Source of the DNA: Clostridia bacterium
GTDB lineage: Bacteria; Bacillota; Clostridia; Oscillospirales; CAG-272
Assembly: GCA_017410065.1 (NCBI GenBank)
Contig: JAFQRL010000034.1
Location: 1-45,734 of the forward strand
DNA length: 45,734 bases
Direction of reading: 5' to 3'
Below, piece by piece: positions 1 to 8,334 of the stretch (positions are counted from its first letter, which is position 1; the number at the start of each line of letters is the position of its first letter). Made by a program: the position numbers and the translations under genes. The notes under the pieces are model-generated. The model was not told the DNA's origin, did not search any database, and saw only the letters and a program-made list of their open reading frames with translations.

Positions 1-63
1 AAACTGACCAAGCGAGGCTTAGTCAGTCTTTCCGATTACTACCTAAAGGTAGCACATATTTAA
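1..63 (+). CDS. ltrA: Group II intron maturase/reverse transcriptase, C-terminal end (partial)
   Basis: Twenty codons are open from base 1 to a TAA at 61-63, reading KLTKRGLVSLSDYY then LKVAHI. The GLVSLxDYY pattern immediately upstream of domain V is typical of the end of intron-encoded proteins, where the reading frame stops shortly before domain V. In a full element this protein binds its own intron RNA, promotes splicing and reverse-transcribes the RNA into a DNA target. Only the tail is present, so nothing can be said about whether the reverse transcriptase or endonuclease domains are intact. The call rests mainly on position next to domain V. Confidence 0.7.
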   Translation, partial: KLTKRGLVSLSDYYLKVAHI

Positions 64-137
64 TTTGAATTGAACCGCCGTATGCCGAACGGCACGTACG
101 GTGGTGTGAGAGGTGGATTAGTTTCTACCTACTCGAT
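1..137 (+). mobile_element. Group II intron, 3' end
   Basis: The window opens inside the 3' end of a bacterial group II intron. A domain V hairpin is visible at 73-106: nine pairs (ACCGCCGTA with TACGGTGGT), a two-base CG bulge, and the distal hairpin TGCC-GAAC-GGCA. It is followed by a domain VI helix, AGGTGGA (111-117) with TCTACCT (124-130), and an unpaired A at 131, seven bases before the probable 3' splice site at about 137 (ends in AT). The sequence around domain V (CACGTACGGTGGTGTGAGAGG) has the usual form for these ribozymes. The 5' part, including domains I-IV and most of the maturase, lies outside the window. Confidence 0.85.
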
Positions 138-309
138 TTTGGTAGGTAAAACCTGCTTTATGGAAGGCACCCTTTTTTGGTTGGCTTTTTGTTTTCGTGG
201 TGGAAACAACATAGGGTATGCCTTTTGCTTTGGTAAAAAACAGGGCTTAAAACTATATTTTGAAATTTGAAAAAATCGCATTAACAGACAGAAAAATTCG
301 CAAAACCTA
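138..309. other. 3' exon / intergenic stretch without a gene
   Basis: About 170 bases between the intron end and the padR promoter. Short frames on both strands have no ribosome binding site and no recognisable sequence. No terminator or RNA gene was seen. Confidence 0.4.
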
Positions 310-349
310 TTGACAAGCACAATACTTCGTGATATGATGTATTACGTAA
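310..349 (+). promoter_or_regulatory. padR operon promoter with overlapping inverted repeat
   Basis: TTGACA (310-315), 17-base spacer, TATGAT (333-338): a near-consensus sigma-A promoter. An imperfect inverted repeat, ACTTCGTGATA (323-333) against TAACGTGAAGT (about 347-357), and a palindrome TTACGTAA (342-349) sit over the -10 box and start site. This is where a PadR dimer would repress its own operon. The operator role is inferred from position. Confidence 0.7.
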
Positions 350-409
350 CGTGAAGTGTATGCTTTGAAAACACAGCAAGAAAATCCGCTTCGGCAGAAA
401 GGATCGTAA

Positions 410-727
410 ATGGACATACAGTTAAAGCGCGGGCTTCTTGACGTCTGCGTTCTGACCGCTATAAAAAACGAGGATTCATACGGCTATAAGATAATAAAGG
501 ATATGAAGCCGTATCTTGAAATGTCTGAATCCACCCTCTACACCATATTGAAACGACTTGAGCTTTCGGGGATGCTTACCGTGCGCACCTCGGAGCACGA
601 CGGCAGGTTGAGAAAGTATTATCATATAACGAAGGCGGGGCTTGGTCGTATAGAGGACTTCAAGGAGGAATGGCGAGAGGTCGTGTCGATCTATCAGTTT
701 ATAGTGAAGGAGGACAAGAAAAAATGA
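410..727 (+). CDS. PadR family transcriptional regulator
   Basis: A 105-residue PadR protein. The N-terminal winged helix contains the family pattern LDVCVLTAI...DSYGYKIIKDM (about 10-33), then ESTLYTILKRLELSGML and a KYYHITKAG wing (about 40-77); a short helix for dimerisation follows. Such small PadR proteins are DNA-binding repressors that respond to cell-envelope or antimicrobial stress. Start ATG has an AGAAAGGA ribosome binding site. Its stop overlaps the start of the next gene as ATGA, so the two are translationally coupled. PadR followed by HAAS/DUF1700 and DUF4097 proteins is a common Firmicutes arrangement, implying the regulator controls those membrane/surface proteins. Autoregulation is likely from the repeat over its promoter. 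Ligand unknown. Confidence 0.9.
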   Translation: MDIQLKRGLLDVCVLTAIKNEDSYGYKIIKDMKPYLEMSESTLYTILKRLELSGMLTVRTSEHDGRLRKYYHITKAGLGRIEDFKEEWREVVSIYQFIVKEDKKK

Positions 728-1377
728 CAAAGCGACTGTTTTTGCGAGCGCTTCGTTTTCGCATCTCTGAGCTTCCCGAGAGGGAGATCGAGGAACGCTT
801 GAATTTTTACAGCGAGATAATAGATGACCGAATAGAGGAGGGCTACACCGAGCATCAGGCGGTCGCCGACGTTGGAGAGTTAGACGATATCGCCGCTCAA
901 ATAAAAGCAGATGCTATGCCGCAAGGGGAAACCTTTGGCACGGAAAATCCTAAAGAGAAAAAACAAGGGACAAAGCCGCCTCGCGAGTCCTCGGGCGACG
1001 GAGGCGCACTTCGCATAATATTGCTCGTGCTCGGCTCGCCAATATGGCTATCCTTGACCGTGGCAATAGTAGCGGTGGTGATATCGGTGCTTGCTTCTGC
1101 TTGGGCGGTGCTGGTATCCCTCTTTGCCGTATGCGCGTCGCTGGGAGGCGGTGCATTATTCTTCGTTGGTAGCTCTGTTTTTGCCCAAGGGGTCGAGCTT
1201 GCCGCCAGAATATTTTCCATAGGCTCGGCTTTCCTTTCCGCGGGACTCTCTGTTCTTCTGTTCTTTGCGGCAAAGTCTATGGCACGCGGTTGCATTGGGC
1301 TTAGTAAATGGGTCCTCACGGTACTTCTGTCGATCTTTAAATCCATTTTCAGCCTTCTTGTAGGTAAGAAAGGATAA
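724..1377 (+). CDS. HAAS-type (DUF1700-like) membrane protein
   Basis: A 217-residue protein starting at the ATG that overlaps the padR stop (GAAGGAGG upstream), not at the further upstream in-frame start inside padR. The N-terminal 65 residues are a HAAS-like helical domain: FLRALRFRISELPEREIEERLNFY, then GYTEHQAVADVGELDDIAAQI. A charged linker follows, and from about residue 105 there are three or four membrane segments (IILLVLGSPIWLSLTVAIVAVV and others). The family sits in the membrane and is usually encoded with PadR and DUF4097 partners; it is thought to act as a sensor or scaffold. The next gene starts 4 bases after the stop, so this is the middle gene of a three-gene operon. The molecular function is not known. 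Confidence 0.85.
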   Translation: MTKRLFLRALRFRISELPEREIEERLNFYSEIIDDRIEEGYTEHQAVADVGELDDIAAQIKADAMPQGETFGTENPKEKKQGTKPPRESSGDGGALRIILLVLGSPIWLSLTVAIVAVVISVLASAWAVLVSLFAVCASLGGGALFFVGSSVFAQGVELAARIFSIGSAFLSAGLSVLLFFAAKSMARGCIGLSKWVLTVLLSIFKSIFSLLVGKKG

Positions 1378-1381
1378 CTGT

Positions 1382-2338
1382 ATGAAAAGAAAAATGATTA
1401 TTTTGGCAACGGTGCTTCTCCTTTTGGGAGGTGTGCTGACCGTTTCCGCCCTTGCAATGAGCGGTTGGGATCTATCAAAGCTCGGCAGCGGCAAGTATGA
1501 AACAAGCATTCACAGTATAACCGAGCCCTTCTCGGATATCAGCGTTAACACTGAAACAGCGGATATAATAATTGCCCCCTCGGGCGACGGCAGCTGCCGT
1601 GCCGTTTGCTATGTAGATGAGAAAATGAAGCACACGGTTTCTGTTAAGGATGGTGTATTGAATATTAAGTGTGTTGATGAGCGAAGCTGGTTTGACCGCA
1701 TTGGCTTCAATTTCACTCATCCGAAAATCACCCTTTATCTCCCCGAGGCAGAGTATGGCGAGCTTAAAATATCCGATAAGACAGGGGATATTAATATACC
1801 AGGGGGCTTTGTTTTTCAAAGCATAAGCGCTAATTTGACTACGGGCGACGCAACCTGCCGTGCCTCGGCAAGCGGTCCTTTGAAGATCAGCTCAACAACA
1901 GGCGATATAACCGTCTCTGATGCATCTGCGTCAGAGCTCTCCCTCGCCACAACAACAGGGGATATAGAGCTCAAAGACTCGTCCTGCTCGGGGAAGGTGC
2001 TCGTCAACGTTACCACGGGAGACGCAGAGATCGAAGGCCTCAGTTGCGCATCATTCAGCTCGGACGGTAGCACGGGAAGGGTCGAAATGGAAAACCTGGT
2101 CGCAACGGGGAATATAAGCGTTGAGCGTAGTACGGGAGACATTATATTCAAAAGGTGCGATGGAGCAGAGCTTACGTTTAAAACAAGCACAGGCGATATC
2201 CGTGGCACTGTGCTTTCGGGCAAGTCCTTCTCCGCAACCGCGAGCACGGGAAGCGTAAGTGTGCCCGAGAGCTCCCAAGGCGGACGTTGCACAGCCTCTA
2301 CCTCAACGGGTGATATCAACATAAAGATCGCAAATTGA
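1382..2338 (+). CDS. DUF4097-type repeat protein
   Basis: A 318-residue protein with an N-terminal membrane segment (MIILATVLLLLGGVLTVSALAM) and then a long series of short beta repeats built around TTGD(I/A) and STGD(I/V): residues about 140-315 contain at least ten such turns (TTGDATC, TTGDITV, TTGDIEL, TTGDAEI, STGRVEM, STGDIIF, STGDIRG, STGSVSV, STGDINI). This is the DUF4097 beta-solenoid seen next to PadR/HAAS genes. It is probably anchored with the solenoid outside the cell. Ribosome binding site AGAAAGGA. A strong terminator follows 20 bases after the stop and ends the operon. The function of DUF4097 is unknown; a role in envelope stress together with the two upstream genes is an inference. 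Confidence 0.88.
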   Translation: MKRKMIILATVLLLLGGVLTVSALAMSGWDLSKLGSGKYETSIHSITEPFSDISVNTETADIIIAPSGDGSCRAVCYVDEKMKHTVSVKDGVLNIKCVDERSWFDRIGFNFTHPKITLYLPEAEYGELKISDKTGDINIPGGFVFQSISANLTTGDATCRASASGPLKISSTTGDITVSDASASELSLATTTGDIELKDSSCSGKVLVNVTTGDAEIEGLSCASFSSDGSTGRVEMENLVATGNISVERSTGDIIFKRCDGAELTFKTSTGDIRGTVLSGKSFSATASTGSVSVPESSQGGRCTASTSTGDINIKIAN

Positions 2339-2358
2339 TTTGAAGCATTAAAATTACC

Positions 2359-2400
2359 ATAAGGACCGCCCGATGATCGTGGCGGTCCTTATTGACTTTT
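2359..2400 (+). terminator. Terminator of the padR operon
   Basis: AAGGACCGCC (2361-2370), ten-base loop, GGCGGTCCTT (2381-2390), with outer AT pairs, then a T-rich stretch. The 3' arm runs straight into the next promoter's -35 box. Confidence 0.85.
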
Positions 2401-2420
2401 GGAAAAAATTACTGTATAAT
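2392..2420 (+). promoter_or_regulatory. Promoter of the PTPEPD lipoprotein gene
   Basis: TTGACT (2392-2397), 17-base spacer, TGTATAAT with TATAAT at 2415-2420 (extended -10 without the single N). Confidence 0.8.
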
Positions 2421-2474
2421 TATAATACAAGTAAAAATCAAACTCTTAAAATGTTATATTTTTGGAGATTAATT

Positions 2475-5333
2475 ATGAAAAAACTGATAGTTTTAATACT
2501 TGCGCTTTGCCTCTTGCTTCTCACCGCTTGCTCAACAGGGGGCAGCGCACAGAATAATAACGGCGGCACGTCGGGAGATATTGGCGGCTCCGACGAGGTA
2601 CCCGAGCTCGGCGGTGACTCAGGCAACGAGGGCGGCTCTGAAGTTGACCCAACACCAGAGCCCGATCCAACACCAGAGCCCGATCCAACACCCGAGCCCG
2701 AACCAACGCCCGAGCCCGATCCAACGCCCGAGCCCGATCCAACGCCCGAGCCCGAGCCTACCGATCCAAACCTCAAAAATCCCACCGTTTTTATGAGCGG
2801 CGACACGGTTTACCTTAGCGCGACCACATCGGACAGAGAGGCTGTCTCCGCATATATTTCCGAGCTTGAGAGGATCGGTGTTTCGGTTGAGTTCGGATAC
2901 GGAAATTCACAAAAGCTTGAGATAATCATTGGCAGAAACGAAGAAAGGGCTGAAAGCATTGTGGCATATAAGGCCCTTGAGACACTTGAGAGGGAGTCGT
3001 ATTTCACACCGAGATATCTCGTTTATTCCTGTGACGGCACCCTCGCCGTGGCATACGATGAAAACGCGTATACTCCCCTCAGCGCCATCAGCTTTTTAAG
3101 TAGTGAGCTTATAAGCAAAACCATAAATACGAACGGCTACGTAGCTTTGCCGAACGGAATAATTTTCAGCGGCTCTGTCGATCTTATCGCCGAGCAGAAA
3201 AAGCTCGATGACGTTACGGTAGAGAAGGCGTGGGAGTCGGTTAAGGCATCGACCACCGAGGATATCTACCTTGCTATGAGGCAGCTTTATACGCTATATG
3301 ACGATTCTCTCGTCAGCTGGTACGCAAATCTTTACGACCCTATAACGGGTATGTTTTATCAGACCGCCTCGGGCAAGGCTACGAGCGGCTATCTTCCCGA
3401 TAGCGAAAGCACGAAGCAGGCGTTGAATTTTCTCGAAACGTCGGGAATGCTTGACGGGCTCGGCAAATTCCGGGATAACGTGCCCGAAATGACAGGTTAT
3501 AAGATAGTTTATTACGTCAAATCGATCCAGGACCCCAACGGATATTTCTATAATCCTGCAACGACGAAAGCAACCTTTGACGGCTCCGGAATCAGTCGTC
3601 GAGGCAGAGAACTCAGCTGGTGCACTCAGCTTCTTGCGGCTTTCGGCTCTGCTCCTGTTTACGATACGCCGAATGGTAAAAAAGGTGACGGAATAACGGC
3701 AGACGAATATTGGGAGAGCCTCGGGCTTGGTATAGCTCCGCCTCCAAATCTCGTCAATATCAAAAACGGCAATACCGTTTTAACCTCATCTCTTTCCGTG
3801 AGCTCCGTAACAGCTGTTTCAAAGGTCGTTCTTGTGGCATCTGCAAGCGGTCATTATTCGGATTATCGCACCTTCATTGATTATCTTCATTCCTTGAATA
3901 TTTCTAAAAATCCCTATTCGGGCCTTGGCACGATCAATTCAATATACGGCGAGATCGCCCATAACAGCGCGCTTCTTAAAGCAGAGAAGGGGTGCTTTGA
4001 GGCATCGGCATCCGACCCCGAAAAATATAAGATGTTTGACGGAATGGATCTTAAGGAGATCACGATAGCATACGTTAATTCTCTTATAAATCCAAAGACG
4101 GGACTTTGCGGTGAGCCCTCGTCATCTCGCCCGAACGGCACCGAATTCCTCTACACCAACGGCTTCTTTAAGATAATTCCTGTTTATAATGCCTGGAAGG
4201 TCGCATATCCCGAGCCTATCCTTGCAGCGAAGGCACTTCTTGCGGGCACGGTGAGCGACGAGAAGACAACGGGTAATATCTGCGACGTATATAACGTGTG
4301 GTCTGCTCTCAGCAGTCTCCGCTCAAACGTTCGAAACTATTGCGACGCATCCTCGCGTGACACCGTGCTTGCGATGTTTGACGAAGCTATGAGAGAGCGC
4401 GGTTCGGAGGCGATCCTTTGCTCCTACGAGAAAATGAGCGGCTATAAGCAGCCTGACGGCGGCTTCGCAAGCACCGTTGCGGGTGGACTCAGAACTATTC
4501 ACGGCTGCATACCCGTTGGCACGGGCGTGAAGGAAAGCAACGTTGATGCTATCGGTAAGCCCACCTACGGAATGCTTGAGCCGATGTTCACTCTTATAGG
4601 TGCGAAAAAAGTACCCATATACACAAGGCATCATTGGATGCAATATCTTGAAATAATGCTTGAGGCAGAAGAGAGGGCGGAAAAGGATAAGGTATACTTT
4701 ATCGAGCAGGAGGAAACACTCTCCTACGACGGTCTGCCCCTGTCCTCCATACTCTGGGCAACAGGTAAATCATCAAACAGAACCTTGGAGAAGGGAAGCG
4801 ACGGCGATTCGTTCTATAAAATTGAGAAATTTGACACAAGTGAGCAGACGGTTATCAACTACGGCTTAACGAGGACCTCAGATCATCCGGAATACGTTTC
4901 CTTTGAAACGGATATTCAAATTTCCGAGATAACCTCTCTTGAGCGACTCAGCTTCAGTATGACCACCAAGGGCGCAGGACACGACTCAAGACCCTTGCGC
5001 TTCTCGCTTTCCTTTGGCTCTAAGGCTGACGGCTCCGCTATTACCCTTTGCGAGGAAAAATGGACGAGCGGCACCGCCTTCAAGACCGTGAATCAAGTTG
5101 AGATAGCCCCGAAGGTGGGCGAGTGGTTCACCATAAAATTTGAATATAGACTCTCCGACGGAACGCCCGAAACCAAGGTTTATATAAACGGCGAGTGTGT
5201 TCACACAACCAACGACGTGTATTCCGCCGCTATATCTCACACACCCGTCAATATGACGATGAGCCTTGTGTTTATGCGCCAATTCTGCGCAACCGTGAGT
5301 CTTGACGACACGAGCTTCCATCAGAAGCCATAG
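2475..5333 (+). CDS. Large surface lipoprotein with PTPEPD repeats and a C-terminal lectin-like region
   Basis: A 952-residue exported lipoprotein. Start chosen at the ATG after GGAG (2464-2467), because the signal peptide begins there: MKKLIVLILALCLLLL followed by lipobox LTAC with Cys about residue 19. Then a Gly/Ser/Asn-rich stretch, six PTPEPD/PTPEPE repeats (a rigid cell-wall spanning stalk), and a small alpha/beta domain (about 100-215) with the pattern IIIGRNEERAESIVAYKAL, resembling the N-terminal domain of some alpha-glucuronidase-like surface enzymes. The large middle part is helical with phrases such as QDPNGYFYNPA and KQPDGGFAST that recall alpha/alpha toroid enzymes. The last 170 residues (SFETDIQI...EWFTIKFEYR...VYINGE) look like a LamG/concanavalin-like carbohydrate-binding sandwich. 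No catalytic motif was recognised. Probably polysaccharide binding or degradation at the cell surface; monocistronic. Confidence 0.75.
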   Translation: MKKLIVLILALCLLLLTACSTGGSAQNNNGGTSGDIGGSDEVPELGGDSGNEGGSEVDPTPEPDPTPEPDPTPEPEPTPEPDPTPEPDPTPEPEPTDPNLKNPTVFMSGDTVYLSATTSDREAVSAYISELERIGVSVEFGYGNSQKLEIIIGRNEERAESIVAYKALETLERESYFTPRYLVYSCDGTLAVAYDENAYTPLSAISFLSSELISKTINTNGYVALPNGIIFSGSVDLIAEQKKLDDVTVEKAWESVKASTTEDIYLAMRQLYTLYDDSLVSWYANLYDPITGMFYQTASGKATSGYLPDSESTKQALNFLETSGMLDGLGKFRDNVPEMTGYKIVYYVKSIQDPNGYFYNPATTKATFDGSGISRRGRELSWCTQLLAAFGSAPVYDTPNGKKGDGITADEYWESLGLGIAPPPNLVNIKNGNTVLTSSLSVSSVTAVSKVVLVASASGHYSDYRTFIDYLHSLNISKNPYSGLGTINSIYGEIAHNSALLKAEKGCFEASASDPEKYKMFDGMDLKEITIAYVNSLINPKTGLCGEPSSSRPNGTEFLYTNGFFKIIPVYNAWKVAYPEPILAAKALLAGTVSDEKTTGNICDVYNVWSALSSLRSNVRNYCDASSRDTVLAMFDEAMRERGSEAILCSYEKMSGYKQPDGGFASTVAGGLRTIHGCIPVGTGVKESNVDAIGKPTYGMLEPMFTLIGAKKVPIYTRHHWMQYLEIMLEAEERAEKDKVYFIEQEETLSYDGLPLSSILWATGKSSNRTLEKGSDGDSFYKIEKFDTSEQTVINYGLTRTSDHPEYVSFETDIQISEITSLERLSFSMTTKGAGHDSRPLRFSLSFGSKADGSAITLCEEKWTSGTAFKTVNQVEIAPKVGEWFTIKFEYRLSDGTPETKVYINGECVHTTNDVYSAAISHTPVNMTMSLVFMRQFCATVSLDDTSFHQKP
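2649..2756 (+). repeat. Six tandem 18-bp units coding PTPEP(D/E)
   Basis: Units at 2649, 2667, 2685, 2703, 2721 and 2739 vary only at a few third positions (CCAACACCAGAGCCCGAT to CCAACGCCCGAGCCCGAG). The in-frame minisatellite encodes the stalk of the lipoprotein and can change in copy number by slippage without breaking the frame. Confidence 0.9.
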
Positions 5334-5396
5334 TCCCGATAGACTAAAATGTAAAGTCTTCTTGGCTTCGGGAAGAATAATGCGGAAAAATTTTTC

Positions 5397-5425
5397 TTGA
5401 CTATCCTTTTGTTTTATGATAAAAT
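5397..5425 (+). promoter_or_regulatory. Promoter of the dGTPase-like gene
   Basis: TTGACT (5397-5402), 17-base spacer, TAAAAT (5420-5425), 37 bases before the start codon. Confidence 0.75.
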
Positions 5426-5462
5426 ATAATCAGGAAACTATCCTTCCGCGGAGGAAAATACT

Positions 5463-6689
5463 ATGAAAAGCAGAAATTATGAAAGGCTCAGCCCCGAGAT
5501 CGCTGAGCGGATAAGGTACGATAAAGAGCATAACTGCCGCCCCAATCTCGGTGCTGTCAGCGCAAATGCCAAGCGCAGAATAATGAACGAGGATGTGGAG
5601 AACGAATGGCGCTCCGCTTATATCCGAGACGTTGATAAAATAATGCATAGCCCGTATTATAACCGCTATACGGACAAAACCCAGGTGTTCTCATTCTATA
5701 AGAATGACGATATCACCCGCCGTGCGCTTCACGTTCAGCTGGTATCCCGCATTGCGCGCACCATCGGCTCGGCTCTTAATCTTAACCTTAATCTCATCGA
5801 GGCGATCGCTCTCGGCCACGATATCGGTCACACCCCCTTCGGTCACGCAGGCGAGCGCTTCCTCTCCGAGGTTTATCACGCAGAAACGGGAAGATACTTC
5901 AACCATAACGTTCATTCACTCCGAGTGCTTGACGGAATATTCCCCTTAAATATGACTCTTGATACACTCAACGGCATCATCACTCACAACGGCGAATTTG
6001 AAATGCACGAATACCGCCCCGAGCCGATGGACAGCTTCGATGAATTCGATAAGATGGTTGAAAGCTGCTACGTTGACGAAAAGAACATCCTGAAGATCGT
6101 TCCCTCAACCCTTGAGGGCTGCGTTGTGCGCGTTTGCGATATTATCGCATATCTCGGCAAGGACAGGCAGGATGCTATAAGAGCAAATCTCATTGAGTCA
6201 CACAACGAGCTTGGCGACGGCAGTATCGGTACCGTTAATCAGGAGATCATCAACAATCTGATGGTCAACATAATTGAGAATAGCTACGGCAAGCCCTACA
6301 TTATGCTCGATAACGAGCATTATATGGGTCTGAAGCACGCAAAGCGCGTGAACTACGAGCAGATATACCATCGCGATAACCTCACTAATATGCTTGATAA
6401 CACCGTTAAGCCGATGATCCAAAGGCTTTATATGAAGCTTCTTTCCGATCTTAAGGAGGGAAAGAAGTCCTCGCCCATCTTTGAGCATCACATCGATTTC
6501 GTTACCACAAACTATTATGCACCGACAGCTAAGCCCTATCTTGAAACGGAGCCAAATCAAATTGTCGTTGATTATATTGCATCTATGACAGACGATTATT
6601 GCGCTGAGCTTTATAAGTTCCTTTTCCCGAAGAGTAGTATCGACATCGAGTATCACGGCTATTTTGAAACACTTGATCCGATATACTGA
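5463..6689 (+). CDS. dgt: HD-domain deoxynucleoside triphosphate triphosphohydrolase (dGTPase-like)
   Basis: A 408-residue HD hydrolase. The metal-binding motif is ALGHDIGHTPFGHAGE (about 118-133), preceded by RALHVQLVSRIARTIGSALNLN (first His of the HD fold) and followed by THNGE (about 177-181) and CVVRVCDIIAYLGKDRQDA (second Asp, about 220-238). RYTDKTQVF and YYNRY correspond to the dGTPase substrate pocket. The family cleaves dNTPs to the nucleoside and tripolyphosphate, which regulates dNTP pools and can limit phage DNA synthesis. Start ATG has GGAGG six bases upstream. The gene stands alone between its own promoter and a strong terminator. Substrate preference (dGTP or any dNTP) cannot be told from sequence; the length is close to that of the shorter dNTPase subfamily rather than the 500-residue E. 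coli enzyme. Confidence 0.88.
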   Translation: MKSRNYERLSPEIAERIRYDKEHNCRPNLGAVSANAKRRIMNEDVENEWRSAYIRDVDKIMHSPYYNRYTDKTQVFSFYKNDDITRRALHVQLVSRIARTIGSALNLNLNLIEAIALGHDIGHTPFGHAGERFLSEVYHAETGRYFNHNVHSLRVLDGIFPLNMTLDTLNGIITHNGEFEMHEYRPEPMDSFDEFDKMVESCYVDEKNILKIVPSTLEGCVVRVCDIIAYLGKDRQDAIRANLIESHNELGDGSIGTVNQEIINNLMVNIIENSYGKPYIMLDNEHYMGLKHAKRVNYEQIYHRDNLTNMLDNTVKPMIQRLYMKLLSDLKEGKKSSPIFEHHIDFVTTNYYAPTAKPYLETEPNQIVVDYIASMTDDYCAELYKFLFPKSSIDIEYHGYFETLDPIY

Positions 6690-6728
6690 TCCTTCGGTTG
6701 CAACGAGCTTTTGTACGTTTGCTTCAAT

Positions 6729-6763
6729 AAAAAATGCGACTCAATTTTGAGTCGCATTTTTTT
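6729..6763. terminator. Bidirectional terminator
   Basis: AAAAATGCGACTCAA (6729-6743), TT, TTGAGTCGCATTTTTTT: a fully symmetrical hairpin with A-tract and T-tract on the two sides, placed between converging genes, so it serves both. Confidence 0.93.
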
Positions 6764-6776
6764 CCTTTAATATCAA

Positions 6777-8216
6777 TTATTTGACGTAGATGCTTGAAAT
6801 TTTTGATTTGCTTTTAATGACTCTTACGGTATGCGGTGCGAGATTAAGGGTTAGATTTTGGCAACTCTCCAGGTCCTCCTTTGCCCAAACGTCACGGGGA
6901 ACAGTCTCTGATTCAAAATCTGACGATACCGTCAGGGAATCGTCTCCTATACAGAAATATGCGTAGGCGTAGCTTCCGTCAGCGAGCTTTTTCTCGAAAA
7001 CGTCTATGCCGTTTTCTCTTAGGATCGGCAATGAAAGCGAAAATGAGGTATCTTGGTTTATTGCGATTATCTCGTCGTTGCAGTAGAGAGAAAGCTCAAA
7101 ATCATCTAGCTTTTCAAGCGTGCTTGAGATCTGAATAGGCGAGTTTAAAAGAGCGCGCATCGTGTATGCGAATATCATTTCGTCCTCTGTTAGCTCGCCT
7201 TTAACGACCTCGCAACGGCAACTTCCGGTGTCCAGCATATCAAGATCGAAGAAATGACCCTTGCGGTTGTACTCCATAAACTTAAAATAAGATTCGTAAA
7301 CGCGCAGCAGATTAGACCAAAAGCCGAGAGCATCCTGATTTGAGCGATAGGAGTTGACGTAGTGTGACCAATAATTACGGTACTGATACATTGCATCAAC
7401 CGATATACAGTAGGCAAATTCGCGCTTTGAATTTATAAGCTCAGTACGCATCAGATCCGCATTTACGGTATCGGTTGGCTTCCAATCGTATTTGAGATAA
7501 TCAAAGCCCCATTCAGCCCATTGCAGGACGTTATTCTTTTCCTTGCGGATCATACCTATACCGCCGTTGATATCGGAGAATCTGGGGTCGGGATCACCGG
7601 CTGTGCATCCGGGAATCGACTCGAATTCCTTCGGGCAGCCCCACGAGGTCAGCATAGGTGTGGAGTAGATGCCTGCACGAAGCCCCAGCTTGTGGATCTC
7701 GTCGGTCATTTTCTTCATATCGGGGAACTTGTGGTTTGGCATTACAGCGTCGTGCTTGCCGCCGTACTTTCCTTGCCAACCCGCATCGGTGTTAACGTAG
7801 GCGTAGCCGTACTCGGTTATACCGAGCTTGGTGAGCTTTTTTGCTATGTCCACGACGTCCTTTTGCGTGACGTCGGGACCAAAGGCGTTCCACGTTGTAT
7901 AGCCGAGTAACGGAGTTGGCAAAAGCTTACCTTCGCCGATTTCAAATACGATCTTCTTTTCGCATTTTCCTTTTGCGTTTTCGCAAATCAGCGTCACCTC
8001 ATAATCCTTTGCCTCGGGAAACGTTCCGGACAGTATCTGTCCGTTGAGTGAAATTCCATTCGGAAGTCCTTCGGCATGACAGCTGATCGGTCTTTCTCCT
8101 GTTACCGGAATGCGAAGCAGGAAGGGCTTGCTTGGTGCCGCTCCAACGATAGCGGCGAGATTGATCTTTGGTGCTCCCTCAAAAGGTCTTGCTAAAGCTA
8201 TCTTAGTATTTCTCAT
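6777..8216 (-). CDS. Intracellular GH27-type glycosidase (alpha-galactosidase family)
   Basis: A 479-residue enzyme with no signal peptide. Residues 1-100 form an Ig-like beta domain (LPNGISLNGQILSGTFPE, a putative He_PIG-type fold). The TIM barrel carries GH27 landmarks: GYTTWNAFG (105-113, family GWNSW), YVNTDAGW (140-147), HKFPDMKKMTDEIHKLGLRAGIYS (162-185), nucleophile in YLKYDW (Asp244) and the acid/base motif DLDML (324-328). A C-terminal beta domain follows. It cleaves alpha-linked galactose or related sugars (GalNAc, beta-L-arabinopyranose), on oligosaccharides taken into the cell. Ribosome binding site GGGAGA. It has its own promoter and terminator; no transporter lies beside it. Exact substrate cannot be assigned. 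Confidence 0.85.
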   Translation of the reverse strand: MRNTKIALARPFEGAPKINLAAIVGAAPSKPFLLRIPVTGERPISCHAEGLPNGISLNGQILSGTFPEAKDYEVTLICENAKGKCEKKIVFEIGEGKLLPTPLLGYTTWNAFGPDVTQKDVVDIAKKLTKLGITEYGYAYVNTDAGWQGKYGGKHDAVMPNHKFPDMKKMTDEIHKLGLRAGIYSTPMLTSWGCPKEFESIPGCTAGDPDPRFSDINGGIGMIRKEKNNVLQWAEWGFDYLKYDWKPTDTVNADLMRTELINSKREFAYCISVDAMYQYRNYWSHYVNSYRSNQDALGFWSNLLRVYESYFKFMEYNRKGHFFDLDMLDTGSCRCEVVKGELTEDEMIFAYTMRALLNSPIQISSTLEKLDDFELSLYCNDEIIAINQDTSFSLSLPILRENGIDVFEKKLADGSYAYAYFCIGDDSLTVSSDFESETVPRDVWAKEDLESCQNLTLNLAPHTVRVIKSKSKISSIYVK

Positions 8217-8305
8217 AATCTTGTCTCCCGAGAAAAGATTTTATTTAAAGAATCACGCTTTTCGTTTTGACTCGAAATATACAGCAATATCATTGATTTG
8301 ACTGT

Positions 8306-8334
8306 ATTGTAGCATAATTAAAATTGATTGTCAA
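8306..8334 (-). promoter_or_regulatory. Promoter of the GH27-type gene
   Basis: Minus strand: TTGACA (8334-8329), 17-base spacer, TACAAT (8311-8306). The leader to the start codon is about 85 bases. The 8335-8471 stretch further upstream is AT-rich with no gene or other signal seen. Confidence 0.82.

Noticed and set aside
2649..2756. CRISPR or mobile repeat
   Set aside because: The repeats are in frame, without spacers, and encode PTPEPD in the lipoprotein.
5334..5396. Terminator of the large lipoprotein gene
   Set aside because: TCCCGA...TCGGGA with an inner AGACT...AGTCT can pair, but the arms are short and no T-tract follows.
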